Assembly (NCBI RefSeq): GCF_947179115.1
Contig: NZ_CAMXCI010000006.1
Coordinates: 1 to 56,369 of the forward strand
Source of the DNA: Commensalibacter papalotli
GTDB lineage: Bacteria; Pseudomonadota; Alphaproteobacteria; Acetobacterales; Acetobacteraceae
DNA: 56,369 nucleotides
Direction: 5' to 3'
Part shown: in pieces, positions 32,394-42,352 of the stretch
Layout: each line of letters opens with the position of its first letter
How positions within the stretch are numbered: the first letter of the stretch is position 1
The notes under the pieces: model-generated
Databases searched by the model: none
What the model saw: only the letters and a program-made list of their open reading frames with translations
What the model was told of the DNA's origin: nothing
Made by a program: the position numbers and the translations under genes

Positions 32394-34854
32394 TTAAACA
32401 GCAATAGACTGAATTTGTTTTTGTTTAAGAGGATATGCTCTATCAGAACAAACTTGAATAATTAATTTTCGTTCTTTATGATTATTGTCAGGCAGATTCA
32501 ATAATGCTTTTCCTTTTGTCCAACGACAAGGTTGTTGTTCCAAAGTATGCCACCCTGGTAAATCATCTTGCGTTAGATGATTGGTCATATTAATTACTTG
32601 TATATTATAGGCTGCACTTACGATTTGGATACTTCCAACTGAGATACCTAACTCATGACGGTTATCTTCAAAAGGTCCATCAATATCATTTAAGCGGCTT
32701 GTTCTGGATACAAGATAAACGCTTTTAATATTTTCATCAGGTAAAGGGAATATATATCGACCTTGAAAATGTGATATAGGTTCAATAGTTAAACCATCTT
32801 GTGTAATCAAATGAAAATCAGGATCATGGGTAAGTTGATTTTTATCTTGCATCATTGGTAAACCCATCTTTATAGCACGTTGCAATAACGTATGATAAAG
32901 AGGTTCAACGTAACTGCGATCAACCATTAAGGGGGCACCAGCATCTTTCCCCCAAGTTTTGGGTTTTTTTGGGCGTATTAAAATAGCACAATCACCATGT
33001 TGACTAAATTGGGTTTGATTTCCTGTATCCAGATAACTCTCTGTTAACACTCCATTTGCCCAAATAACTGAATGCTCCTCTGTTTCAAAATGATAATAAG
33101 TGTAGTTTGTAATCGAATAATCATAAAAAATACTATACCCATTCACAAACATACGAGCAGGGGTGAATTTTCCATTAAAAAACAAACAATGCTCAGGGGT
33201 AATTAATAGATCTTTGCAAGGAGTACCTTCAGCAATAGCATCTTTTAAAATGCGTACAGGATACCCTGCTTCATCATCATGTAATGTTGGATTAACTTTT
33301 ACGGTTTTATTTCCGACCCAACGAACAGATTGAACATCTTCTTTATTTTGTTGCCAGTTAAAACTAAGGATTTTATCACCAATACGAATATCCTCTACCG
33401 CGATTTCTCCTTCAAGCGTTTTAATCATAGAACCCGCAAGAAAACAAACCTCATAAATTAAATTACCAGTTGAATCAGATGCAAGATGATATCCTTCATT
33501 TTTGGCGCCAGGAATATTTAAGGAAATTTTATTACCATTATTAAGAATTAAGGTTACAAAATCACCATTGATATTTCCATTAACATCTTCAAAGGCTACG
33601 TTAGTAACATTAGAGGTTTGAATGCCTGCTAATTTAATTTGATCTGACCAACTCGTGCTTGCACCATCAAAATTGTTGATTAAGGTTGTTACGATACCAC
33701 CATTTTCAAGACCCGAAATAGTTAAGCCATGATTACCATTTCCAGGAAAATTGATTGTTCCACCAGCATCTGGATAAATTGTGGCGTAACCCCCATGAAG
33801 AGTTATTTCACCATTTATTTTTCCACCAGAAGAAACCGTCAGTAACCCTCCGAGATCTACACTAGTAATAGAGCCACCTGAGGAAACTGTTACATCTCCA
33901 TTAGCATAAACATATGTATTAATGGCACTTCCGCCAGAAGAAACAATAAGCGATCCAACACTTGTATTAGAAATAATGGCTCCTGAGGCAACTATAAGCG
34001 TCCCTTGAGCAAAAACCTGCGTATCAGACATAGTTGCTCCCGAAGCAACTATAATTTTAGCGCTAGTATAAACACTCGTATGAATAAAATTCATATTAGA
34101 AGGGATTGTAAACTCCCCTCCGATACTTGCGTTATAAAACGTCACCCCTGAGGGGCCTATAAGATCGGCAGAGTTAATATATGCATTAGAAATAGTGACC
34201 CCAGAGGAAACAGTTAGTTGTCCACCAGAGTAAATAAATATACCAGAAACATTCACCCCTAAAGCAACTGTTAACTGCCCTCCAGAGTTAATAGTTGTAT
34301 CAATAATACTTGCTCCTGAAGCAACTGGGATCTGCCCTCCAGAAGAAACATATATACCAGAAATATTTATCCCTGAAGAGACCGCATATTGTACGCCAGA
34401 TAAAATAAATATATTCGCGACATTTGCTCCTGGGGAAGCTGTAAATAGTCCTCCATCAGAAATCGTTATTTCAGTAATACTTGCTCCAGAGGAAGCGGTA
34501 AACTCTGCTCCAGAGAGAATAATTGTACGAGAAACACTTGCTCCAGAGATAACAGAAAATAGACCTCCAGAATAAATAGATGTATCAGAAACACTTCCAT
34601 TAGAAGTAACTATTAAATTCCCACCAGATAAAATATTGGTATTAGAAGCATTCCCGTTTGAAACAACTGTTAATTGCCCCCCCAGCATAAATGGATGTAT
34701 CAGAAACTCTTCCATATGAAGATACCGTTAATTGTCCTCCAGAATAAATGGATGTATTATAAGCACTTCCAAATGTAGAAATTATAAGCTGTTCTCCATA
34801 GGAAATGGATATATTAGAAACAATTTCACCTGAGGAGACTACTGTGTTTGACAT
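32394..34854 (-). CDS. Beta-helix-like repeat protein with Hint domain, frameshifted at a G7 tract
   Basis: Two overlapping frames make one gene. It starts at the ATG at 34854 (AAGG upstream) as MSNTVVSSGEIVSN; the frame breaks at the C7 run at 34677-34683 and continues in the next frame to 32394. Removing one base restores 819 residues. Residues 1-370 are about 18 short repeats of the SGGQLTVSSGxxxSxTxIxSGG type, as in autotransporter-like surface proteins. Near 480 is a Hint_2 domain: VCFLAGSMIKTLEGEIAVED with the catalytic Cys, and LLITPEHCLFFNG with the TxxH-type motif. Then about 230 residues unlike anything I know. Hint proteins of this type are frequent in acetic acid bacteria. No signal peptide. 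Confidence 0.8.
34677..34683. repeat. C7/G7 homopolymer at the frameshift
   Basis: Seven Cs on the plus strand (seven Gs in the mRNA). With six Gs the frame reads YAGGQLTVVSNG and continues for the whole gene; with seven it ends after 17 further codons (AINSC...). Confidence 0.95.
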
Positions 34855-35506
34855 ATTGATTGCCTTGTAAGCAGAAAAATTAAGAATTTAATACGAAGAT
34901 TCTATCTATATATTTCTTAGTTTAAACCTAACCTGCTTTTGTTAAGTTTCGATATCAAATTTTCTATAATTATAAATATATTTATTGATAGTTCAGAGGT
35001 TATAGTCGCTTCATTAGTAACTTAATGGTTTATTTAAAGCTTACCGATAATAATTGGTAAGTATTAGATAAAAAATATACATTCTTATTGTTTCGCTCAT
35101 TGGTTGATAGCCAAAATGTGAGCGTTACTGCTAGAAGGACAATAATTAGAATATTTTAACCATCGCATCTTAAAGTTATCATTAAACATTATACAATGAT
35201 ATTGGGTAGCGAAACAGGATTAAGCGCGTCAGTTGTCACTAAATATAAACTAAACATTCGATCAAACAGAGTTCAATAATAAGTATTTAATTAAAAGAGC
35301 TATCTCTGAAAACTTTATCCAGATTTATTATTTAGCTAATAACGAAAAATTATAAATATATATCCAACATATAATGACTGGACAGATTAATAGAAGATTT
35401 CTATGGGGGAGTTGATCAGTTGAACTATACAACATCATGCTTAGAAAAAGCGAAGAGATTTTAAAATATCGAACAAGAAATATAACTAGTGCAAAAATGA
35501 ATATTT
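34855..35506. other. Intergenic region upstream of the Hint-domain gene
   Basis: About 650 AT-rich bases. I find no ORF with support on either strand. Small inverted repeats occur at 35040-35061 (CTTACC/GGTAAG) and 35094-35124 (CGCTCA/TGAGCG). The region must hold the promoter of the Hint gene. It could contain a decayed gene or a small RNA, but nothing is recognisable. Confidence 0.5.
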
Positions 35507-35543
35507 ATAAAAACATAAGATGCTTAATAAAAGCACCTTATGT
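35507..35543 (-). terminator. Terminator of the second PFOR operon
   Basis: On the reverse strand ACATAAGGTGCTT pairs with AAGCATCTTATGT (13 bp, one G-U, 5-base loop), followed directly by TTTTTAT. It lies 51 bases after the stop of the dihydroorotate-dehydrogenase-like gene. Confidence 0.85.
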
Positions 35544-35593
35544 TGAAATATTATAATTTTATTTTATGAAAAATCGTTATTCATTGATGTAAA

Positions 35594-36604
35594 TTATTTA
35601 GGATGAAAGGAACCAACTAATTTAATATAATGGCTACGTTCATAGGCTTGATTGTTTTTTAATTTCTGCCAGCTCATTTGACCACGCATTAACTTAAGAT
35701 CTGTTTGTTGACGAGCTTTAAGCCACATGCAAAGACCATCAAGTAAAGCTTCAACATAGTTTGGACCATGTCGTAATAGCGCACTGGTTGTCATTACTGT
35801 ATCAGCTCCTGCCAATAAAAATTTGACAACTTGTTGATAGTCATCAACGCCAGTTGAAGCTGCAAGAGATGCATTAACCCGTCGTGCTAATAATCCTATC
35901 CATTGCAGAGCAATTAACCCTTCACTCATGTTACTGAGGCTATAACGAGATGTTATATCCAAATTTTGTATATCTATATCAGGAGACATTATTCTATTGA
36001 ATAAAACCAACCCATTTGCGCCTGCATCAATCATACGCTGAGCAAGATTCCCCATTGAGGTAAAATAAGGAGATAATTTTACTGCCAAAGGAATATCGAC
36101 ATGCTTACGAATATTCGCGATAATACTAATATAACCATCCTCGATTTGTTGGCTTGAGATATTAATATTTGTAGGAACAGAGAAAATATTTAGCTCTAAA
36201 GCATCTGCACCAGCTTCTTGGATAAGTTTTGCATATTCTACCCAAGCACTATTTGTATATCCATTTAAACTGGCAATAACAGGCACAGAAACTGTTTTCT
36301 TAGCTGTTTCTACAAGTTTAAGATATGCTTCGGGGCCTACTCCATAAGGGCCTGAGGCAATATTATCTATGGGTAAATAGCTGCTGGCTTCAGCAGAATG
36401 ATAATGATGAAGTGTATCAAGCTCTTCAAAGGCATAATCGATTTGTTCTTGAAAAAGAGAGGGCAATACAATTGCTGCTATTCCTGCTTTTTCAAGCGTT
36501 TTTAAATACTCCATATCTGTATGCATAGGTGAAGCAGAAGCGATGATAGGAGTTTTTAAGGTTAAACCCAAATATTGACTGGTTAAGTCTATTTTATGGT
36601 TCAT
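35594..36604 (-). CDS. Dihydroorotate-dehydrogenase-like flavoprotein
   Basis: A 336-residue TIM-barrel protein of the class 1 dihydroorotate dehydrogenase / PreA family. Seen: LGLTLKTPIIASASPM at the N-terminus, IASGPYGVGPEAYLKLVE, VIASLNGYTNSAWVEYA, ADALELNIFS, PLAVKLSPYFTSMGNLA with the FMN lysine, AGANGLVLFNRI, and ASTGVDDYQQVVKFLLAGAD for the phosphate site. It starts 2 bases after the nifJ copy 2 stop and ends before a terminator, so it is the third gene of that operon. No pyrimidine genes are near. Such DHOD-like genes often accompany nifJ; the substrate is unknown. With the GltD-like protein it also recalls the PreT-PreA dihydropyrimidine dehydrogenase pair. Confidence 0.88.
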   Translation of the reverse strand: MNHKIDLTSQYLGLTLKTPIIASASPMHTDMEYLKTLEKAGIAAIVLPSLFQEQIDYAFEELDTLHHYHSAEASSYLPIDNIASGPYGVGPEAYLKLVETAKKTVSVPVIASLNGYTNSAWVEYAKLIQEAGADALELNIFSVPTNINISSQQIEDGYISIIANIRKHVDIPLAVKLSPYFTSMGNLAQRMIDAGANGLVLFNRIMSPDIDIQNLDITSRYSLSNMSEGLIALQWIGLLARRVNASLAASTGVDDYQQVVKFLLAGADTVMTTSALLRHGPNYVEALLDGLCMWLKARQQTDLKLMRGQMSWQKLKNNQAYERSHYIKLVGSFHPK

Positions 36605-36606
36605 TT

Positions 36607-39600
36607 TTATACTCCCACACTTTCTCTTGCTGCGATACCTGATTCAAACGGATCCGGCTGAAAGCGACTACCATCTCTTGCAGCCAAATCTTCATAAGTT
36701 CTGTAGCGTTCGTTTACCCAGTTCTGCGCCATTTTCATTAGATACTCTGCTTCTTTAGGATTGCTTTTTAACAATGCTTTATATCGGATTTCATTATATG
36801 CGTAGGTTGATAAGGGTAAATTGGGTTTATTAGAATCTAAACGGAAAGGATTTTGCCCATAAGTTCTCATTCTTGGGTCAAATCTAAAGAGAGGCCAATA
36901 TCCCGTTTCAGTTGCTAGATGTTGTTGGTTCATTCCTTTTGTCATATCAATACCATGAGCAATACAATGGCTATATGCTAAGATAATAGAAGGACCATCA
37001 TAAGTTTCTGCTTCTCTAAAGGCTTGCAAGGTTTGCTGTGGATTTGCACCCATGGCGACTTGGGCCACATACACATTACCATAAGCAATCGCTTGTAGTG
37101 CTAAGTCTTTACGAGGCGTGTGTTTGCCTCCAGTAGCAAATTTAGCAATAGCTGCCATTGGTGTTGCCTTAGAAGCTTGCCCTCCAGTATTAGAATAAAC
37201 TTCGGTATCTAACACGAGTATATTTACATTCTTACCACTGGCTAATACATGATCTAAACCACCATAACCAATATCATATGCCCAACCATCACCACCAACA
37301 ATCCAAATACTGCGACGTACAAGATGATCTACCAAAGACAACATATTTTGAACACGAGCATCTTTATCTTTTAAGGGTAACAATTTCACTTTAAGCTCAG
37401 CAATCCGTTCTCTTTGCTTACGAATTTCTGATTCTTGATCCTGAGGTGCGTGAATAATGTCATCAATTAAAGAAGCATCTACTATATCTGCCAGTTCATT
37501 TAATTGTTTAACAGCAAGCTCTAATTGGTTATTTGCAGCTAGACGATACCCTAATCCAAATTCAGCATTATCTTCAAATAATGAGTTAGACCAAGCAGGT
37601 CCACGCCCTTCATGATTTTTTGCCCACGGTGTTACAGGTAAATTACCGCCATAAATTGAGGAACAACCCGTAGCATTAGCAACTTGCATGCGGTCGCCAA
37701 ATAATTGACTTAATAATTTTAAATAAGGTGTTTCGCCACATCCAGCACAGGCACCTGGGAACTCAAAGAGTGGTTGTAGAAATTGCACGCCACGAACATT
37801 GGAAAAATCGACATCTGCTCTGTTATTTACAGGGAGTTTCTCAAAAAAATCAATATTCGCTTTTTCTTGCTCAAAAATATCTGCTTTATCAATCATATTA
37901 AGCGCTTTTGTTTCAGACTCAATAAGACTATATGCAGGACAAGCTTCAACACAAAGCCCACAGCCTGTGCAATCTTCAATATAAACCTGTAAAGTAAATC
38001 TGCTTTCAGGATACCCTCTGGCATTTACAGGAACAGATTGAAACCCTTCAGGAGCATTAGCGGCTTCTTTTTCGTTATAGTAACGAGAGCGAATGACTGA
38101 GTGAGGACAGACAAAGCTGCATTGGCCACATTGAATACAAAGATCAGAACGCCATTCAGGAATGATATCCGATACATTACGTTTTTCTAGGGCACAAGTG
38201 CCACTTGGAAAAGTACCATCTGCTGGAACTGCACTTACTGGAATAGAATCCCCTTCAGCAGCAAACATTTTTGCTGTGACTTGTTTAATAAAGTCTGAAG
38301 AATTTGCAGGAACGAGTGCTATTTTTTCAAGCTTGCTGGTTACTGTTTTAGGTACATCAACTTGTTGTAAATATTTTAAAGCACCATCAACAGCAGCATA
38401 GTTTTGTTGAACAACATGTTCACCTTTACGGCCATAACTTTTTTGAATATGTGCTTTGATGCTTTTAATGGCTTGGTCTTTATCTAAAACGCCAGAAATA
38501 GAAAAGAAACAAGTTTGTAAAATTGTATTTACCCTAAAGCCAAGGCCTAGTTCTTTGGCTACCGAACTAGCATTAATGACATAGAATTGGATGTCTTTTT
38601 CGATAATCTGTTCTTGAACGTCTTTGGATAATTTATCCCATATTTCACTGGCATCATAAGGTGCATTCAATAAAAAAACAGAATTATGAGAAGCCAGTTT
38701 TAAAATATCTTGTCGCTCTAAAAATTCAAATTTATGACATGCTACAAAATTGGCATGCTCAATTAAATATGGCGCATCAATAGGTTCTGGCCCAAAACGT
38801 AAATGAGATATTGTTTGCGCACCTGATTTATGAGAGTCATAAACAAAGAAGCCTTGAGCATAAAGGCCAGCATCATCACCAATAATTTTTACACTATTTT
38901 TATTAGCCCCCACGGTTCCATCAGCACCTAAACCAAAGAATACGGCTCTGGTGACTTTATCTGATTCTGGATTTAATGTTTTATCAAAAGTTAAACTGGT
39001 ATGGCTGACATCATCATTAATGCCTATCGTAAAGCTGTTACGAGGATGTTCTTTATCTAGCTCTGCATAGACAGCTATTGCCATTGCGGGAGTAAAGTCT
39101 TTGTTAGATAAACCATAACGCCCCCCAATGATAAGAGGCATTTCAGATATTTTTTTACTTGCAATTGCTTGAGCCATTGCCACAATAATATCTTGATATA
39201 AAGGCTCGCCAATGGAACCAACTTCTTTATGTTGCTCTAAAACTGCAATTTTTTTGACTGTTTTAGGTAGAACGTCCAGCAAATATTGAATAGAAAAAGG
39301 ACGGAAAAGACGAACTTGGATAACGCCAACTTTTTCACCTTTTGCAGCTAATAATTTAGCAGCTTGAACAGCTGTTTTCGCACCAGCACCCATTAAAATT
39401 AAGATTTTTTCAGGATCTTCTGCACCATAATAATCAAACAGTTTATACTGACGCCCTGTTAATCTTGCGAATTCATTCATTGCATCTCGTAAAATATCAG
39501 GCACTTTTTCATAATAAGGGTTAACAGCCTCACGTGCTTGAAAAAAAGTATCTGGGTTATGGGCAGTACCACGAATGAATGGATTTTCTGGATTTAAAGC

Positions 39601-40215
39601 GCGTGCACGATGCGCATAAACTAATTCATCATCGATCATCGTTCTAAGCACTGAATCGTCTAAGATTTCGAGTGTATTTAATTCATGAGAGGTTCTGAAA
39701 CCATCAAAGAAATGTAAGAAAGGCACGCGTGATTTTAACGTCGCTACTTGTGAAAGCAATGCGGCGTCATGGGCTTCTTGAACATTTCCAGAACTAAACA
39801 AGGCAAATCCTGTTGTTCTGGCAGCCATGACGTCAGAGTGATCACCAAATATAGATAAAGCAGAAGTAGCTAACGCACGAGCAGCCACATGAAAAACCGT
39901 TGATGTAAGCTCACCTGCAATTTTATACATATTAGGTAGCATTAACATTAACCCTTGAGAGGCGGTAAATGTTGTTGTTAATGAACCAGACTGAAGAGCA
40001 CCATGCACAGCTCCAGCAGCACCACCCTCACTTTGCATTTCTTGAATATGAGGAATGTTACCCCAAATATTCTTTTTAGCCTGTGCTGCCCATTCATCAG
40101 CAAGTTCTGCCATTGTAGAGGAGGGGGTAATAGGGAAAATCGCACAGACTTCGTTTAGGCGATAGGCAACGTCCGCGGCGGCTGTATTACCATCGATTAT
40201 AATTCTTTTACTCAT
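36607..40215 (-). CDS. nifJ: Pyruvate:ferredoxin (flavodoxin) oxidoreductase, copy 2
   Basis: A 1202-residue PFOR, paralogue of the protein at 11469-15047, with the same domain order. Seen: FPITPSSTMAELADEW, MQSEGGAAGAVHGALQSG, ferredoxin motifs CIQCGQCSFVCPHS and CTGCGLCVEACPAY, proximal cluster CAGCGETPYLKLL, GCSSIYGG, and GDGWAYDIGYGGLDHVL with VYSNTGGQASK. The stop of the flavoprotein gene and a GTG overlap at 40218; I prefer the ATG at 40215, matching the other copy's N-terminus. The two copies are clearly related but have diverged throughout, so the duplication is not recent, or one copy came in by transfer. The second lies in a three-gene operon with its own flavoprotein. Confidence 0.94.
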   Translation of the reverse strand: MSKRIIIDGNTAAADVAYRLNEVCAIFPITPSSTMAELADEWAAQAKKNIWGNIPHIQEMQSEGGAAGAVHGALQSGSLTTTFTASQGLMLMLPNMYKIAGELTSTVFHVAARALATSALSIFGDHSDVMAARTTGFALFSSGNVQEAHDAALLSQVATLKSRVPFLHFFDGFRTSHELNTLEILDDSVLRTMIDDELVYAHRARALNPENPFIRGTAHNPDTFFQAREAVNPYYEKVPDILRDAMNEFARLTGRQYKLFDYYGAEDPEKILILMGAGAKTAVQAAKLLAAKGEKVGVIQVRLFRPFSIQYLLDVLPKTVKKIAVLEQHKEVGSIGEPLYQDIIVAMAQAIASKKISEMPLIIGGRYGLSNKDFTPAMAIAVYAELDKEHPRNSFTIGINDDVSHTSLTFDKTLNPESDKVTRAVFFGLGADGTVGANKNSVKIIGDDAGLYAQGFFVYDSHKSGAQTISHLRFGPEPIDAPYLIEHANFVACHKFEFLERQDILKLASHNSVFLLNAPYDASEIWDKLSKDVQEQIIEKDIQFYVINASSVAKELGLGFRVNTILQTCFFSISGVLDKDQAIKSIKAHIQKSYGRKGEHVVQQNYAAVDGALKYLQQVDVPKTVTSKLEKIALVPANSSDFIKQVTAKMFAAEGDSIPVSAVPADGTFPSGTCALEKRNVSDIIPEWRSDLCIQCGQCSFVCPHSVIRSRYYNEKEAANAPEGFQSVPVNARGYPESRFTLQVYIEDCTGCGLCVEACPAYSLIESETKALNMIDKADIFEQEKANIDFFEKLPVNNRADVDFSNVRGVQFLQPLFEFPGACAGCGETPYLKLLSQLFGDRMQVANATGCSSIYGGNLPVTPWAKNHEGRGPAWSNSLFEDNAEFGLGYRLAANNQLELAVKQLNELADIVDASLIDDIIHAPQDQESEIRKQRERIAELKVKLLPLKDKDARVQNMLSLVDHLVRRSIWIVGGDGWAYDIGYGGLDHVLASGKNVNILVLDTEVYSNTGGQASKATPMAAIAKFATGGKHTPRKDLALQAIAYGNVYVAQVAMGANPQQTLQAFREAETYDGPSIILAYSHCIAHGIDMTKGMNQQHLATETGYWPLFRFDPRMRTYGQNPFRLDSNKPNLPLSTYAYNEIRYKALLKSNPKEAEYLMKMAQNWVNERYRTYEDLAARDGSRFQPDPFESGIAARESVGV

Positions 40216-40217
40216 CA

Positions 40218-41843
40218 CTAAATCTCACTTTGCATATCAATGGCATGACATGGACATTGCTCATAACAAGCAGCACAACCCGTACATTTGTCTAAATCAA
40301 CACTATACCCAAGACCTACCCCTAATTTCTTAATGGCGCCTTCAGGACAAGCAGCATAGCAATTGTCACATTCATAACAATTCCCACAGGAGAGACATCG
40401 TTTTGCTTCATATTGAGCTTGTTGTTCGGTTAATCCTTCAATAATCTCATTAAAATTATCTCGATTAGATAAAGACAGTTCTTCTTGTTCTGATTTGGTT
40501 GCGTCTGAATAAATTGGCAGATTCATTCCTTGATAGTGAATAACTCTATGCTTGGCAGCAGGCTGGTACAATGTATCTCTTAACCACGCATTAACATAGT
40601 GTGCTGCTTTTTTACCGTGTCCGACTGCGGTGGTAACCGTTCTGTCGGCTGGCACCATATCACCACCTGCGAAAATGCCCGCATGTCCTGTTTGCATATG
40701 TGTATCTACAATAACCGTACCATCTTTTTTAAACTCAATGCCGTCTACACTGCGTAAAAAATCAGTCTCGGTCGTTTGTCCAACAGCAAGTATTAAAGAA
40801 TCAGCAGATAAAGTTTCAAATTCGCCTGTTGGCACAGGTTTGCCTTCATCATTTAACACTACTTTTTCAATGGTAATATTGGTACCATCCATGTTTTTAA
40901 TGGTAGATAACCATTTAATTTTCACACCCTCTTCTAATGCTTCTTCAACTTCGAATTGGTGTGCCGGCATGTGGTTTTGATCACGACGATAAACGATGAT
41001 GGCGTCATCAGCACCCAGCCTTTTTGCTGTTCTTGCAGAATCCATTGCCGTATTACCACCACCATAGATGACTACTTTACGTCCTAATAATGGCTTCTCA
41101 CCGATACCAGCTTTTTTTAATACATCAACAGCATCTAGTATTTTTGCTGAATCACGAGCGGGAATATTAATATTACTGCCTGCTTGAGCACCGATTGCTA
41201 AATAAACCGCATCAAAATTTCCAGCTTTTTGATCATTTAATACATCAGTTATTTTATGATTAAGATTAATTTTGATACCAAGAGTAATCAACCGATCAAC
41301 TTCTTTTTGTAGGATATCACGTGGTAGACGATACGCAGGAATACCAAAATGAAGCATTCCTCCAGATACAGGGCCAGCTTCAAAAATCTCGACAGTATGT
41401 CCAAGCATTGCAAGGTGGTACGCAGCGGAAAGGCCACTTGGTCCAGCACCAATAACCATAACGCGCTTTCCTGAATTTGGTATATTTTTTTGGAATTGCC
41501 AATTTTCCTCTAGGGCTTTGTCCCCTAAAAAGCGCTCAACAGCATGGATACTGACTGAACTGTTCAGCTCTACTCTGTTACAAGCCGTTTCACAAGGATG
41601 ATAACAAACGCGTCCATGAATAGCTGGGAAAGGGTTGTTTTTTGTTAACTCAAGCCATGCCTCGTAATAATCTCCAGCTTGTGCATGTGCTAACCAGGAT
41701 TGAATATTTTCACCTGCTGGACAGGCTTCATTACAAGGTGGCAGTAAATCTACATAAATGGGATGGCTTTTACGTTCAGAACCTGTTGTTTGTGGGCGCA
41801 TTAAATCCACAATCCCACTCATATCATGTTGGTTTTTATTCAT
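40218..41843 (-). CDS. GltD-like flavoprotein with C-terminal 2[4Fe-4S] ferredoxin domain (copy 2)
   Basis: A 541-residue protein from the ATG at 41843; an upstream TTG at 41891 in the same frame is less likely. Same order as copy 1: PPCNEACPAGENIQSWL and CYHPCETACNR at the N-terminus, FAD site GAGPSGLSAAYHLAMLG, VIYGGGNTAMDSARTAKRLG, then the classic NADPH motif VYRRDQNHMPAHQFE, FAGGDMVPADRTVTTAVGHG, and CLSCGNCYECDNCYAACP with CTGCAACYEQCPCHA. Unlike copy 1 it retains YRRD. Together with nifJ (overlapping stop/start) it should form a pyruvate-to-NADP electron path. First gene of the operon gltD-like, nifJ, DHOD-like. Confidence 0.9.
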   Translation of the reverse strand: MNKNQHDMSGIVDLMRPQTTGSERKSHPIYVDLLPPCNEACPAGENIQSWLAHAQAGDYYEAWLELTKNNPFPAIHGRVCYHPCETACNRVELNSSVSIHAVERFLGDKALEENWQFQKNIPNSGKRVMVIGAGPSGLSAAYHLAMLGHTVEIFEAGPVSGGMLHFGIPAYRLPRDILQKEVDRLITLGIKINLNHKITDVLNDQKAGNFDAVYLAIGAQAGSNINIPARDSAKILDAVDVLKKAGIGEKPLLGRKVVIYGGGNTAMDSARTAKRLGADDAIIVYRRDQNHMPAHQFEVEEALEEGVKIKWLSTIKNMDGTNITIEKVVLNDEGKPVPTGEFETLSADSLILAVGQTTETDFLRSVDGIEFKKDGTVIVDTHMQTGHAGIFAGGDMVPADRTVTTAVGHGKKAAHYVNAWLRDTLYQPAAKHRVIHYQGMNLPIYSDATKSEQEELSLSNRDNFNEIIEGLTEQQAQYEAKRCLSCGNCYECDNCYAACPEGAIKKLGVGLGYSVDLDKCTGCAACYEQCPCHAIDMQSEI

Positions 41844-42352
41844 ATTTCTTTGAACTCCAGATTTGTGGCAAGGTGATACCTCATCACACAAATGATTATT
41901 TATTAATTCATTAAGTTTGAATTTTTTTATTTATATTAGCCTCTCAGTATCCATAAAAATTAGATTTTGTTTGGATGTGCTGAATATTAATAATCTAGAA
42001 ACAGCGGGCCTATAAATTTTGATGAAGACAGAAAAATTACAGTCTCACTATGTCAAGATAAATGATGCACTTGACTAGGATCTATATTGCTTAAATTAAC
42101 TGTATATTACAAACAATATTTAAGGTTTTTGTTAAATATATTGCTTTAAATTATAATGAAATTAATCTATTATAGTCAGAAATTGCACATCATAGTATCG
42201 TTGCAAAATGAGACAAAAAGTTACTTTAAAATATAATACAACACCATTTCTTCTATAGAGTTGTTGGGTTTACATAGTAACTTTTTATTATCATAATCAG
42301 CGGTCACTTTATCATTTAAATAATTTGAATTTATGTAGATATAAATTGGTTT
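41844..42352. other. Intergenic region between lacY and the second PFOR operon
   Basis: About 500 bases. The right part holds the hairpin at 42215-42286; the remainder must include the promoter for the gltD-like gene. No lacA (galactoside acetyltransferase) or other ORF is present here. Confidence 0.5.
42215..42286 (-). terminator. Large nested stem-loop after lacY
   Basis: Perfect 11-bp arms AAAAAGTTACT (42215-42225) and AGTAACTTTTT (42276-42286) enclose 50 bases, in which CAACA and TGTTG can form an inner stem. On the reverse strand the outer stem ends in TTTTT then GTCTC. It is probably the lac operon terminator, perhaps a larger structured 3' end. Confidence 0.5.

Noticed and set aside
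32394..34715. Starting the Hint protein at the internal ATG at 34715
   Set aside because: This frame begins out of phase inside repeats already encoded by the upstream ATG at 34854; the two are one gene broken at the G7 run.
33770..34850. DNA tandem repeat or CRISPR-like array
   Set aside because: The periodicity comes from protein repeats of variable length and diverged DNA sequence; there are no identical repeats with unique spacers.
34855..35506. Hidden gene in the 650-base gap
   Set aside because: No frame with start, ribosome site and protein-like composition on either strand.
41844..42352. Remnant of lacA after lacY
   Set aside because: No hexapeptide-repeat sequence in any frame; only AT-rich DNA and a stem-loop.
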